This document shows, in pieces, positions 41,803 through 50,831 of a stretch of DNA of 64,000 nucleotides. Where the stretch lies: contig WYAU01000008.1 of assembly GCA_011525665.1 (NCBI GenBank), positions 1 through 64,000 on the forward strand, written 5' to 3'. The notes beneath the pieces are model-generated. The model did not search any database and had not been told where the DNA came from. It was given only the letters and a program-made list of their open reading frames with translations. A program made the translations under genes and the position numbers. Source of the stretch: Candidatus Brocadia sp. (GTDB taxonomy: Bacteria > Planctomycetota > Brocadiia > Brocadiales > Brocadiaceae). Positions within the stretch are counted from its first letter, which is position 1, and each line of letters starts with the position of its first letter.

Positions 41803-43455
41803 TTACCAAGCTATTTTTTTAAATAAAAATATACCATCATCTTCCTTGATAAGTTTCCATTTTTCTGTATCTTTTTCAACCCTATCATAATATTTCTGTG
41901 GATTCTTTCTTGCCTCAAGCGGGTCAATCCCTGCTTTAGAGACCCCGAATTTGACGGGATGTTTCTTGTCAATTAAGACATAGTCAGCTCCATCCAGGAT
42001 AGGGAATTGCATTAAAGTTTTTTTCCTATAAAGATACGGTAAAAAAAAATGTTCCGCCGAAACAGATGCATCGTTTGGAATTAACGGGAAGAATTCAAAT
42101 GCCTTCCGGTGATGTTCCGTAAATGTATACTGGGAATGGTGGAAATTATGTGTTTTATAAGGTGCCAACGTATAGTTCTTGTTCCAAAACTGTATGGATA
42201 AAGGAGAGGGACCAAAAAATATACTCGAAGACACAGAGGCAACAAATACACAAGATACTAAAACATCAGCAAATGCTTTATCATCAACCCGGCTTATTAT
42301 GATGCTCTTTTTTTTCAGGGAGGGGAAACCTTTGTCACTTATATTTTTTACTCCCTTGATTGCGGATAAGAATAAGAAAGGTATCGTCGGAGAAAGGTAA
42401 TAAAGGATGTATGAATAATGTGAAATGGAAAGGCTTAAAAAATTCAACAAAAGGTTGCCTGCGGAAATCGATAAAATTGATGGCGAAAAAAGCGAGGTAA
42501 AAAGAAGGGGTAAAATAAACATTAAAAAATTCGCTATCTTTATTTTATCCAATAGATTCAGAATAATTGCAAAAGGATGCGAAGCAATATAAATAAATAC
42601 TTCGTAAGGAGTCCTACCCAAATGTGAAAAAACAGTGTTTTGAAGAGTAGTAGCGTCCCCAGCGATATATGGCATCACAATTTTGATAAGAGCTAAGAAA
42701 TACATAATCGAAATAACCGAAGTAATTATGCCTGCTTTCTTTTCTCTCATAATAAAGGTTATATAAATCCCTAGTAAAAAGGTAGTCAGCGCTACTTCTT
42801 CACGGACCAAAAGAGATAAAATTAAAAAAACATAATACAAGATATATTTTCTCTTGTTTATAAAGTAAAAACTGAATAACAATAGGGGGATGGAAATCCT
42901 CAAGAATTCAAAATCGTAAAGATTAATATACTGTATAGTAGGAAAAAATAAAAATGATGCAGCGAATAAGTATCCTATTTTTCTATCTTTGAAAATATCC
43001 CTTGCAAAAAGATAAATAGGAATAATTGACAACGTCAGAATTAAAGTTTGTAATACGATTAAATATACGGAACAATTTTTGAAAACAGAGAGAGGGAGTG
43101 CAAGAAGATATATTAAAGGAACAAAATGTATTCCAAGATAATTCTTTATATTCCCATAAGCATGGGAAGTTTCCTGTAAGGAAGAAACCATGCCACGATT
43201 ATTTACAATGTTTGAAAATAGTTCCAGCCAAACAGAAAAATCAGCGTAGTATTTGAATGTGTATAACTTCAGGAATTGAAAAGTCAGAATATAGGTAAAG
43301 TAGAAGAGTACGGAGAATATAAAGAGATATTTGGACCAGGTTATAAAGAAGTTTTTTTTAAGAAATACAAAGGAGAAAATACCTGTTATAAAGAGCGTCG
43401 ATAATATGCCCGTAGCATATATCAACAATAACGTTTGGTAATTTTGGTCGGGCAT
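41803..43455 (-). CDS. DUF2079-family polytopic membrane protein
   Basis: This 550-residue protein has about 11 TM helices followed by a soluble C-terminal part. The segment 'LELFSNIVNNRGMVSSLQETSHAYGNIKNYLGIHFVPLIYLLALPL' with 'HFVPLIYLLALP', then 'FLFFPTIQYINLYDFEFLRISIPLLLFSFYF' and 'LLVREEVALTTFLLGIYI', follows DUF2079 (GNAT-less, GT-C-like) proteins. The C-terminal domain includes 'PNDASVSAEHFFLPYLYRKKTLMQFPILDGADYVLIDKKH', usual for the family. Members are suspected membrane glycosyltransferases (GT-C fold), but no activity is proven. It lies first at the 3' end of the long minus-strand locus. Confidence 0.85.
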   Translation of the reverse strand: MPDQNYQTLLLIYATGILSTLFITGIFSFVFLKKNFFITWSKYLFIFSVLFYFTYILTFQFLKLYTFKYYADFSVWLELFSNIVNNRGMVSSLQETSHAYGNIKNYLGIHFVPLIYLLALPLSVFKNCSVYLIVLQTLILTLSIIPIYLFARDIFKDRKIGYLFAASFLFFPTIQYINLYDFEFLRISIPLLLFSFYFINKRKYILYYVFLILSLLVREEVALTTFLLGIYITFIMREKKAGIITSVISIMYFLALIKIVMPYIAGDATTLQNTVFSHLGRTPYEVFIYIASHPFAIILNLLDKIKIANFLMFILPLLFTSLFSPSILSISAGNLLLNFLSLSISHYSYILYYLSPTIPFLFLSAIKGVKNISDKGFPSLKKKSIIISRVDDKAFADVLVSCVFVASVSSSIFFGPSPLSIQFWNKNYTLAPYKTHNFHHSQYTFTEHHRKAFEFFPLIPNDASVSAEHFFLPYLYRKKTLMQFPILDGADYVLIDKKHPVKFGVSKAGIDPLEARKNPQKYYDRVEKDTEKWKLIKEDDGIFLFKKIAW

Positions 43456-43503
43456 ACGTGTGAACCTTTAGTGCAGAGAATTATAGTGTCGGATAAGATG
43501 TCA

Positions 43504-44925
43504 TCAGGTGGCCATTTCCTTAAGAAAGGCAAATCCTTCTTTTAGGAGTTGTCGTCTGTATTTCGGATCGCGCATTAATTTGATGTAGGACCAAATAATT
43601 TGTGGCCTGAGATAAAATTTACGGTGAACCATTTTCAGGTAACGGCGAAGGTCTTTTCTTGTAAACCCGCGTGGGACAAAGACAATATCCCACATATTCA
43701 TCTTTTTCCAGTCTTTTTCAAATGCGCCGTATTTATCCGCAATGTCGTAAGCAGGTGAGCCGGGAAATGGAGTAAAATAGGTTGCTTGGAAATTATCTAA
43801 GGGGATTGATTTTGCAAAATCAATGGTCTCAAAAATGGTCTCCTGAGTTTCAGTGGGATGTCCGATCATAAAATATCCCTTTGTCCTGATACCGGCTTTA
43901 TACGTCATTTCAACGGCACTGCGAACACGTTCCAGCGTGATGCCTTTCTGCTGTAAATTAAGGATGTTCTGGTTACCACTTTCTATTCCGTATGCGATTT
44001 GAAAGCAGCCGGCCTGCTTCATAAGGGATAACATTTCTCCGGTGATTGCATTTACCCGTGCACTGCAAACCCATTCGAGATCCACTTTTTCCTCAATCAT
44101 TTTGAGACAAATTTCTTTAAGGCGCCTCTTGTCGGCTACAAAGTAATCATCGTAGAATACCAGGCTTTTAATCCCGTAGTTTGATTTTAAGTGTTTGATC
44201 ATCCCTATCACATAATCAGCCGAGTGTGATCTAAACCTGCGTCCAAATACGCTATTGTCGCAAAAGAGACATTTTCCGGGACAGCCCCTGGATGTAATAA
44301 CGGAACCGAGCGGTAATTTTGAAAAACGGGTTGCTGATTCGTGGTAGTACTTTAAATGCGGTACCATATCCCAGGCTGGCAAGGGAATCGAATCCAGGTT
44401 TTCGATAGGCGGACGAGGCGCGGTGAGGAATAAATTCCCGTCATCTTCCCGTATTATCAGGCCATTAACATTCCGCAAATCCCTGTTTTCTTCCAAAGTT
44501 TGAATCAATTCGGCAATGGTAATCTCACCCTCGCCGATTACACCAATATCAACCTGTGGAAATCTTTCCATGGTCTCCCGGGGCACAGCGGTAATGTGGG
44601 CACCGCCAATGATAGTACTAATCCTGGGGTCTGCTTTTTTAATTTCTTCTGCTAGCTCTGCTGCACGAAAGATGGCAACTGTCTTTGCGGTAATTCCTAC
44701 GTACCGGGGATTCAGGCTTAAAATTTCCTTCACGGTCTCTTCCATGGTTTTCTCAAAGGACAGGGCATCAATAATACGACTTTTGATCCCGTTCCGCCTG
44801 AGGACAGATGCTAAATAACAAAGGCCAAGAGGTGGAGCCGTTGCCCCATGTTTAGCCATTTCTCCGAAACGCTCTTCACGTGTTATTGGGGGATTTATTA
44901 AAACTACAGGGGTTTCCTGATACAT
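43504..44925 (-). CDS. B12-binding radical SAM protein 1
   Basis: This 473-residue protein (start ATG at 44925 after an AAAGGAAA site, rather than an upstream ATG that would overlap the methyltransferase gene) has an N-terminal cobalamin-binding domain ('VVLINPPITREER', 'GLCYLASVLRRNGI', 'ITAKTVAIFRAAELAEEIKK', 'TIIGGAHITAVPRET'). A radical SAM core follows with the cluster motif SRGCPGKCLFCDN (CxxxCxxC) and 'GIESGNQNILNLQQKGITLERV', then 'GYFMIGHPTETQETIFETIDFAKSIPLDNFQATYFTPFPGSPAYDIA'. Such enzymes methylate unactivated carbons or rearrange carbon skeletons. It starts 2 bp after the upstream methyltransferase stops. Confidence 0.92.
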   Translation of the reverse strand: MYQETPVVLINPPITREERFGEMAKHGATAPPLGLCYLASVLRRNGIKSRIIDALSFEKTMEETVKEILSLNPRYVGITAKTVAIFRAAELAEEIKKADPRISTIIGGAHITAVPRETMERFPQVDIGVIGEGEITIAELIQTLEENRDLRNVNGLIIREDDGNLFLTAPRPPIENLDSIPLPAWDMVPHLKYYHESATRFSKLPLGSVITSRGCPGKCLFCDNSVFGRRFRSHSADYVIGMIKHLKSNYGIKSLVFYDDYFVADKRRLKEICLKMIEEKVDLEWVCSARVNAITGEMLSLMKQAGCFQIAYGIESGNQNILNLQQKGITLERVRSAVEMTYKAGIRTKGYFMIGHPTETQETIFETIDFAKSIPLDNFQATYFTPFPGSPAYDIADKYGAFEKDWKKMNMWDIVFVPRGFTRKDLRRYLKMVHRKFYLRPQIIWSYIKLMRDPKYRRQLLKEGFAFLKEMAT

Positions 44926-44927
44926 TA

Positions 44928-45650
44928 TCAAATTTCCTTTTTTGTTCCACAGCCTAAGACATAAGAACCTATGTATCGAGAGAAAGGTGAGTAACCAAGA
45001 ACACATTCCCAAAGATTATAGACCGGTAATATTTTCTGTGCTATTCTGCCGTGTATATAACTATGCGTTATACCGGAGATTATTCGGGTATCAGTGTTGG
45101 CAAACCCAACTTTATTGCACACATGTTTTAATTCAGTTCTTGTTAACAGTCTTTCGTTTTCTGTCCGTCCAGACTTAGACATGAATGGCGAAGAAGAATC
45201 CCTGTAAATAAAAAAAGCCGGGTTATATTTATGCGGATCATATGACCAAAATCTACCTCCTTTTCTCAAAACCCTGTGAACTTCGTGCATCACTTTTTCA
45301 ATGTTTTGGAAATGATGGAGAACGCCAAAAAAAGTACATATATCAACAGAATTCTCATCTATCTCCAGTTTTTCTATATCATTTACTTTATAAATTACAC
45401 GGGGATTTGTCTTCTTTGCAGTCTCGATAAGTTCAGGGGATATATCTATTCCAATAATATTGGGAAATGTTCGCGCTATTCTCGACGTAAAAGCCCCCGT
45501 GCCGCATCCCAAGTCGAGAATAACCTCAGATGGGTTGGGTTTTACCATCTCAAAAAAGAATTTTATAAGTCTTTTATAACTCTTCTCTGTTAAAACCTCC
45601 CAGGACGGTTGCTTAGAAAAGAAATCTATTTCAGCATGCTTATTTTGCAT
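44928..45650 (-). CDS. class I SAM-dependent methyltransferase
   Basis: This 240-residue methyltransferase has motif I VILDLGCGTGAFTSRIA (about 38-54), 'NIIGIDISPELIETAKK' (motif II region) and 'VDICTFFGVLHHFQNIEKVMHEVHRVLRKGGRFWSYDPH' (motifs III-V). It looks like a small-molecule or lipid/sugar methyltransferase of the Methyltransf_11 type. It directly precedes a B12-radical SAM gene with a 2-bp gap and follows a radical SAM/SPASM gene by 13 bp, so all three probably act together in one pathway. Confidence 0.92.
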   Translation of the reverse strand: MQNKHAEIDFFSKQPSWEVLTEKSYKRLIKFFFEMVKPNPSEVILDLGCGTGAFTSRIARTFPNIIGIDISPELIETAKKTNPRVIYKVNDIEKLEIDENSVDICTFFGVLHHFQNIEKVMHEVHRVLRKGGRFWSYDPHKYNPAFFIYRDSSSPFMSKSGRTENERLLTRTELKHVCNKVGFANTDTRIISGITHSYIHGRIAQKILPVYNLWECVLGYSPFSRYIGSYVLGCGTKKEI

Positions 45651-45663
45651 CTCATTTTATCCT

Positions 45664-46650
45664 TTAAACGGTTATTCTTGGTCTTATCAATTGGCCGGTA
45701 TATTCTGAACAATTACCACATAATCCCCCAAAATTCCCTTCAATATGCGATCTTCTCAATGCTCTCATTTTATCGCTATTCCAGAGTTTGGGGAGCGTAT
45801 CCTCCTGTGCATTTCCAATTTTAATCCTGCCGTCAAAATCCACACAGCAGGGTACTACCGTCCCATCCCAGAAAACGATAAGATTGCCTCTGTAAATTTC
45901 CTTGCATCTTTTTGAACGTTTATTTCCCTGATAAATAATTTCCGGTTGCAATGACACATGGTCAACAAAACCCTCCCACTCCTTTCTCACATCGCTAATA
46001 TCCTCTTCATTTTTTTCCGATACGGTCATAATAATTTCAGTCCGTATTTTTTTTCGGGAATTTTTCTTTTTTTCTAAAAAGTTCAGGATATTTTTTTTAA
46101 TCATTTCATACTTTACATGCCGTATTTTTTCGTATGATGCGTAAATACCATCAATGGAGAAGGCGATACTATGCAATTTGCTGTCTAAAAGCATATCAGC
46201 CATATTATGGGTCAACAATATGCCATTTGTTATTATCATAGGCCTTATCTTTCTTTCTCCGGCGTAATTTATCATATCTATGACTTTATTATGCATCAGC
46301 GGTTCGCCCAAGCATACTAACAATACATGGGCAATAGACAAGTTTTCATCGATGATCCGTCTGTATAAATCAATACTTATTTCTCCGATTTTCCTTGTCA
46401 TATCAGATCGCTGGCAGTGCTGGCATGTCAGGTTGCACTTATTCGTTGGCTCAATGACCAAACTTAAGAGATAAGGTGGTTTGTCCCATTTGAAAAGATA
46501 ATAGAATTGATTTATAATCAGTTTAAGCAGGGATTTTAAAGAATATCTCGTAATTATTTTGTACGCAAATTCGGGATTCCCGGTTACCCCGGAAACAATT
46601 TTTGCGAACGCATTCAGGAATAATGTTTCTGGAAAATTTTTAGATTTCAT
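45664..46650 (-). CDS. radical SAM/SPASM protein 1
   Basis: This 328-residue enzyme has the radical SAM cluster motif in CNLTCQHCQRSDM (CxxxCxxC, about 69-76) with 'VLLVCLGEPLMHNKVIDMINYA' as the GGE-like motif. The C-terminal SPASM domain has VPCCVDFDGRIKIGNAQEDTLPKLW and 'GGLCGNCSEYT', giving auxiliary Fe-S cysteines. SPASM proteins modify peptides, sugars or alcohols by hydrogen abstraction. Its ATG overlaps the end of the upstream B12-radical SAM gene by 11 bp. Two further proteins of this type occur in the locus. Confidence 0.9.
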   Translation of the reverse strand: MKSKNFPETLFLNAFAKIVSGVTGNPEFAYKIITRYSLKSLLKLIINQFYYLFKWDKPPYLLSLVIEPTNKCNLTCQHCQRSDMTRKIGEISIDLYRRIIDENLSIAHVLLVCLGEPLMHNKVIDMINYAGERKIRPMIITNGILLTHNMADMLLDSKLHSIAFSIDGIYASYEKIRHVKYEMIKKNILNFLEKKKNSRKKIRTEIIMTVSEKNEEDISDVRKEWEGFVDHVSLQPEIIYQGNKRSKRCKEIYRGNLIVFWDGTVVPCCVDFDGRIKIGNAQEDTLPKLWNSDKMRALRRSHIEGNFGGLCGNCSEYTGQLIRPRITV

Positions 46651-48094
46651 GTGAAAAGATATTTTTTAGATGATTCCCTAGAAATTTAAGACCGTATTTT
46701 ACTGAACCCGTAAAAAAGTTTTTCAGGCCAATATTCCTGATATGTCTAAAGATAAATTGTGGTCTCAGGTAGAAACTGAGATAAGCATGAGAAATAGCCT
46801 TTTTCACTATGGTTTCATTCAAATCTTTCGTTTTGATTATATAAGACGAATATTCCATTTTATCCCAAGAGTCACTGTGAAGATAACCGTTAGAAACGCT
46901 TTTTGCATAGAAAGCCGTACCGGGATAAGGAACCGCCGGATAAAAATTGGCATAATCTAAGGGTAATGAGAGAGCGAATTTTGTTGTTTCGTACATGTCT
47001 TTTTCTGTTTCACCCGGGTATCCATAAATGAAAAAACCAAAAGATATAATTCCTGTTTCCCTGAGAAGCCTGATTGCCTGTGTTATTTTACCTGTTTCAA
47101 GTTTTTTTTGCATATCATTCCTGGTTTTTTCATTGTATGATTCTATGCCAATCGACAACATCCAGCATCCCGATTTCTTCATCTTTTTTACTAACTCACT
47201 ATCATAAATAGTGTCTGCTCGCGTGTTTGTCAGCCACCGTATGTTCAGGTTTCTTTTTATTAACTCATCGCAAAATTTTTCGACAAATTTTTTATTAAGC
47301 GTTACTGTGTCTCCAAAGAGATTGAAGTTTTTTACGTTAAATTTCTTTATTAAACCTTCAATTTCGTTAACTACCGTCTCCGGTCTTTTTTCCCGGAATT
47401 TTATGCCATGGTTTAGTGATGCCACGCAAAAATCACAGGCAAAAGGACAACCCCTGCTCGTTTCCACGATAAGATATTTTTCGTTCGTGAATGGTAATAC
47501 ATATTTCTCTAAAGGGAACAGGTCCCATGCGGGTTGGGGAAGCTTGTCTAAATCCTCTATCCAGGTTCTGCCCTTTGTTGTCCTGATTCCTGCACAATTT
47601 CTCCAGACGATACCGTCTACTCTGTCGAGACTTTCCAGATTATCATTGCTTAAAAGGTCTAAGATTGTCTTTTCAGGTTCTCCTCGTATCCCTATATCAA
47701 TATCCGGAATTTTTTCTAAAGTTTCCTGAGGAGCGCCCGAGATGTGGGCTCCAAAGGCTACAAGCTTGGCACGGAACTTTTTTTTGAGACCTGAAAGAGA
47801 TTCTGTATCGGCTAAGATTGTTGCCGTTGTTGTACCATATACAATAACATCGGGATAAAATTTTGATTCGGTAAGGCGCTTCCCTATATCTTCACTTTTC
47901 AGATTGAGGGCGGTGGCGTCCAGGAATCTGAAGTGGATTTTGTTATTACGCAAAAGGGCAGCTATTAAGGCCAGCGAAAGAGGCGGTTTTACTGTTCCTA
48001 AAATATCTTCTTTTTCCTGGCATCTTCCTTCCCTTGTCCAAGAAAAACCATGTATTCGCGGTGGATTGATTAACAGTACCTTATAAGGACTCAT
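46640..48094 (-). CDS. B12-binding radical SAM protein 2
   Basis: This 484-residue protein has an N-terminal cobalamin-binding part ('VLLINPPRIHGFSWTREGRCQEKEDILGTVKPPLSLALIAALLR'). A conserved middle section reads 'LVAFGAHISGAPQETLEKIPDIDIGIRGEPEKTI'. The radical SAM core has SRGCPFACDFCVASL (CxxxCxxC) and 'KKSGCWMLSIGIESYNEKTRNDMQK', 'GFFIYGYPGETEKDMYETTKFALSLPLDYANFYPAVPYPGTAFY'. It is about 30% similar in layout to the first B12-radical SAM protein of this locus. A 'KVLLINPPRIHG' start is common to the class. Its 3' end overlaps the SPASM gene, so both are probably co-translated. Confidence 0.92.
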   Translation of the reverse strand: MSPYKVLLINPPRIHGFSWTREGRCQEKEDILGTVKPPLSLALIAALLRNNKIHFRFLDATALNLKSEDIGKRLTESKFYPDVIVYGTTTATILADTESLSGLKKKFRAKLVAFGAHISGAPQETLEKIPDIDIGIRGEPEKTILDLLSNDNLESLDRVDGIVWRNCAGIRTTKGRTWIEDLDKLPQPAWDLFPLEKYVLPFTNEKYLIVETSRGCPFACDFCVASLNHGIKFREKRPETVVNEIEGLIKKFNVKNFNLFGDTVTLNKKFVEKFCDELIKRNLNIRWLTNTRADTIYDSELVKKMKKSGCWMLSIGIESYNEKTRNDMQKKLETGKITQAIRLLRETGIISFGFFIYGYPGETEKDMYETTKFALSLPLDYANFYPAVPYPGTAFYAKSVSNGYLHSDSWDKMEYSSYIIKTKDLNETIVKKAISHAYLSFYLRPQFIFRHIRNIGLKNFFTGSVKYGLKFLGNHLKNIFSHEI

Positions 48095-48102
48095 GATATT
48101 GA

Positions 48103-48810
48103 CTACGTATATTTTTGCGTTCGTTTGTATTTATAAAGTCGATGTAAATGCTGAAGATAGAAAAAAATTTCTTTCATTCCCATCTTACTTTTTCCTGTGA
48201 CCCTATCGCTGAAAGTAAACGGCACTTCCATAATAGTTTGATAATTTCCTTTAACTAATATCTCCAAACATATTTTGAAGCCTATTGGATCAAGATTTAT
48301 GTTCTCGATTACTTCTCTTTTAAAAAAAAAGAAGCCGGAGGTAACATCTTTAACCGTTGTGAGCATAGAACCTAAAAATCCTGCGGACCGTGAAATTATA
48401 TATCTCCTCAGCGGCCAGTTAAGAACCCTTCCCCCCGGTATATATCTGCTTCCTACCGTAATATCACAGAAATTATATATCAATGGATTTAGCAGATAGG
48501 GTAATGCCTTCGGGGCATGGCTTAAATCGCCGTCCATAACTCCTATTATTTTACCCTCTGATAAATTAAAACCGTGGATACATGCTGAGGCTAATCCCAT
48601 CTTGCCTTTTCTCTTTGCCAGAATAACATTGTTGTGGTTTTTACTGAAATTTTCAACGAGATCAGCTGTACCGTCAGGTGAATTATCATCAACAACAATA
48701 ACATCCGCTGTAATGTTGTTGAGTGACAATTGGGTAATAGTCTCTTCTAAAAAATTGACGATCGATTCCCGTTCGTTGTAAGTTGGTACAATTATCGATA
48801 TCGCGTTCAT
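48103..48810 (-). CDS. family 2 glycosyltransferase, dolichol-phosphate mannose synthase-like
   Basis: This 235-residue GT-A enzyme starts 'ISIIVPTYNERESIVNFLEETI', with 'VIVVDDNSPDGTADLVENF', the metal-binding 'GVMDGDLSHAPKALPYLL' (DGD) and 'DITVGSRYIPGGRVLNWPLRRYIISRSAGFLG', followed by 'DVTSGFFFFKREVIENINLDPIGFKI'. This is the polyprenyl-phosphate sugar synthase layout (DPM1-like). It has no C-terminal TM helices, so it makes a polyprenyl-P-sugar at the membrane surface. It would feed a GT-C enzyme such as the DUF2079 protein in the same locus. It lies 8 bp upstream of the second B12-radical SAM gene. Confidence 0.9.
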   Translation of the reverse strand: MNAISIIVPTYNERESIVNFLEETITQLSLNNITADVIVVDDNSPDGTADLVENFSKNHNNVILAKRKGKMGLASACIHGFNLSEGKIIGVMDGDLSHAPKALPYLLNPLIYNFCDITVGSRYIPGGRVLNWPLRRYIISRSAGFLGSMLTTVKDVTSGFFFFKREVIENINLDPIGFKICLEILVKGNYQTIMEVPFTFSDRVTGKSKMGMKEIFFYLQHLHRLYKYKRTQKYT

Positions 48811-48897
48811 ACGTTATTTTTGTATGATTATATTCCTTGAGCAGAGACAGCACAATGCCTTTGAATAAATACTTTTTTCAGTTTATGGCCTCCGCCA

Positions 48898-49698
48898 TTA
48901 TTTACGAATAAGCATATATTTAAAAACATACACAAAAAAGGAAATTACTTTGAGAATATAAAGACTTTTTCCTGCATAAGGAGCATGTCTTTTTGCAATA
49001 AGTACCATTCGTTTCAATTCTTTACAGCCTGATCTTTTAAAAGTGGCACAATGTCCCACTCTATAGAGTAATAGGGGTGCGCCATGTACGCAATGAACCC
49101 GTTTTGTTCTGGCTATCTTCAGCCACATATCATAGTCTTCAGAAAATGCTAATTGAGCATCTTCATTCAATAGTCCGAGTTCCTTAAATACCTCCCTTCG
49201 CACCATAACACTTGAATTAGCAATTATCGGCTTAAAATATAAGGGTTTAAAAATATATCCTTCAAATCTATTTTTTGGTTTTGGATATTCACCTTTAATG
49301 GAACCGTCTTCCAGCAAAAAGGAAAATAAAACATACGACATGGCTATTTCCGTATTTGATTCCATTAAATCTGTTTGCATTTCTAACTTATTTTGCAACC
49401 AAACATCATCAGAATCAAGGAACGCGATATATTTCCCTCTTGATTGCTTTATAGCGTGATTTCTTGGAACCGCGGGGCATCCGCTATTAGCATTAAATCT
49501 AAAAATACGTATTCTCGGATCCTTTTGTGCATATTTTTTTAATACATCATATGTATTGTCTGTTGAGTGGTCATCAACGATCAACATCTCCCACTTTTTC
49601 CACGTTTGATTTAAAACAGATTCTATCGTCTCGCTAATAAATTTCTCGGAATTAAAAGCCGGTGTGATAACTGATACAAGCGGCTTATTTGTGAGCAT
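48898..49698 (-). CDS. family 2 glycosyltransferase
   Basis: This 266-residue GT-A enzyme starts 'VSVITPAFNSEKFISETIESVLNQTWKKWEMLIVDDHSTDNTYDVLKKYA'. The nucleotide/metal motif is FLDSDDVWLQNKLEMQ and the later motif 'LAFSEDYDMWLKIARTKRVHCVHGAPLLLYR' includes ED. One C-terminal hydrophobic stretch ('LYILKVISFFVYVFKYMLI') may attach it to the membrane. It probably adds a sugar to a growing chain. Confidence 0.9.
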   Translation of the reverse strand: MLTNKPLVSVITPAFNSEKFISETIESVLNQTWKKWEMLIVDDHSTDNTYDVLKKYAQKDPRIRIFRFNANSGCPAVPRNHAIKQSRGKYIAFLDSDDVWLQNKLEMQTDLMESNTEIAMSYVLFSFLLEDGSIKGEYPKPKNRFEGYIFKPLYFKPIIANSSVMVRREVFKELGLLNEDAQLAFSEDYDMWLKIARTKRVHCVHGAPLLLYRVGHCATFKRSGCKELKRMVLIAKRHAPYAGKSLYILKVISFFVYVFKYMLIRK

Positions 49699-49831
49699 AA
49701 GGATTGACCCGAAAAAAAACGAACTAAGTTAAGAAGACATTCTGCATTTTTTTTATTGATAAAATAAATCTATTTCATTTTGATCACTATGTGATGACAG
49801 GATTTAAAAAACTCAGTTTATGGATGCCCAT

Positions 49832-50626
49832 TTACAAACTATTGCATGCTTTACATATGTCCAGCTGCCAGATGCCGCATTTTATTTTGTCTCGTAATGA
49901 TTTGTAATTGCCTTTATTCCAGACGGTCATGATTTTTTCCGTTTTCAGATTACCAAATGTATATTGTGACATATAATCCTGGCAGCACAAAAGCATGTTG
50001 CCTTCGTAATCTATGGTAATACCGGATACGTAATCACAGTATGTCATTTTCAGGTAACGCTTTACTTCAATTAACCCTCCTCTGTTCATAAGTAACGTAT
50101 CGTTGTCAAAATATTTTATATATTCTACGTGTTTATCAAGGGTCTTTTTGTCCATTTTTTGAAGAGTATTCATCATTGTTGTTGATGGCTGTCGATCGTG
50201 TTGAGCGATTCTGAAAACGTCAACGCCTGCATTCAGCAATGTGAGAAAGAGTTCGTATGTGAGGAAATCCCCATTTGTGAAAAGTTTTATAAAGGCGTTG
50301 GGGAGTTTATTCCGGGTGTAAGTTATAAACGTCACCATCCTTTTATCAAGCAATGGTTCGCCATAGAAGTGAGGAGAAAACCTGCCTGAGAATTTCATTT
50401 CCGAGAGTTCATCAATAATTTTGTAAAAGAGGTCTTCCGCCATATAACCGGCCGCTCTTTGGATGGAATAATTCGGACAATAGGTACATCTTCTATTACA
50501 GGCAGAAACGGTCTCAATTTCGACTGATTTGAACAGGGGATTTTGTAACGTTTGAAGAGTGTGACAAATATTTCTACCAATATTGGCAGAAAGCACGGTT
50601 TCTTTAATAATACTTTGAATACCCAT
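49832..50626 (-). CDS. radical SAM/SPASM protein 2
   Basis: This 264-residue protein has the cluster motif VSACNRRCTYCPNYSI (CxxxCxxC, about 40-47). The GGE-like loop is FSPHFYGEPLLDKRMV. The C-terminal SPASM part reads MLLCCQDYMSQYTFGNLKTE followed by 'ICKACN', giving Cys ligands for auxiliary clusters. It is somewhat shorter than the other two SPASM proteins here. It is bounded by an AT-rich gap (49699-49831) on one side and by the MITE 60 bp upstream on the other. It starts an operon portion of its own. Confidence 0.88.
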   Translation of the reverse strand: MGIQSIIKETVLSANIGRNICHTLQTLQNPLFKSVEIETVSACNRRCTYCPNYSIQRAAGYMAEDLFYKIIDELSEMKFSGRFSPHFYGEPLLDKRMVTFITYTRNKLPNAFIKLFTNGDFLTYELFLTLLNAGVDVFRIAQHDRQPSTTMMNTLQKMDKKTLDKHVEYIKYFDNDTLLMNRGGLIEVKRYLKMTYCDYVSGITIDYEGNMLLCCQDYMSQYTFGNLKTEKIMTVWNKGNYKSLRDKIKCGIWQLDICKACNSL

Positions 50627-50686
50627 TATTTTATTTACTATGAAATTAATCCGTTATTCAAACAACAAAGCTCAATTACAAAATTC

Positions 50687-50823
50687 GTAACACTTTAGTT
50701 CTTTGAAAAATTGCACCAATGAGGCGATTATCTTACCTTGTAGTGGCAATTCATGAATTGCCACTGCATATTGACACAAAGGCATTCTGCACCGCCGACA
50801 TTTTCAAAGAACTAAAGTGTTAC
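50687..50823. mobile_element. complete 137-bp MITE with 8-bp target duplication, IS66-like ends
   Basis: The element begins GTAACACTTTAGTTCTTTGA (50687-50706; repeat continues to 50709) and ends with its exact reverse complement (50801-50823). The terminal inverted repeat is 23 bp. CAAAATTC occurs on both sides (50679-50686 and 50824-50831), an 8-bp target duplication. The interior holds a 24-nt perfect palindrome (50742-50765). Ends beginning GTAA with an 8-bp duplication are typical of IS66-family elements, so an IS66-type transposase may mobilise it. It has no ORF. It was inserted just after the stop codon of the gene at 50832. Confidence 0.9.
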
Positions 50824-50831
50824 CAAAATTC

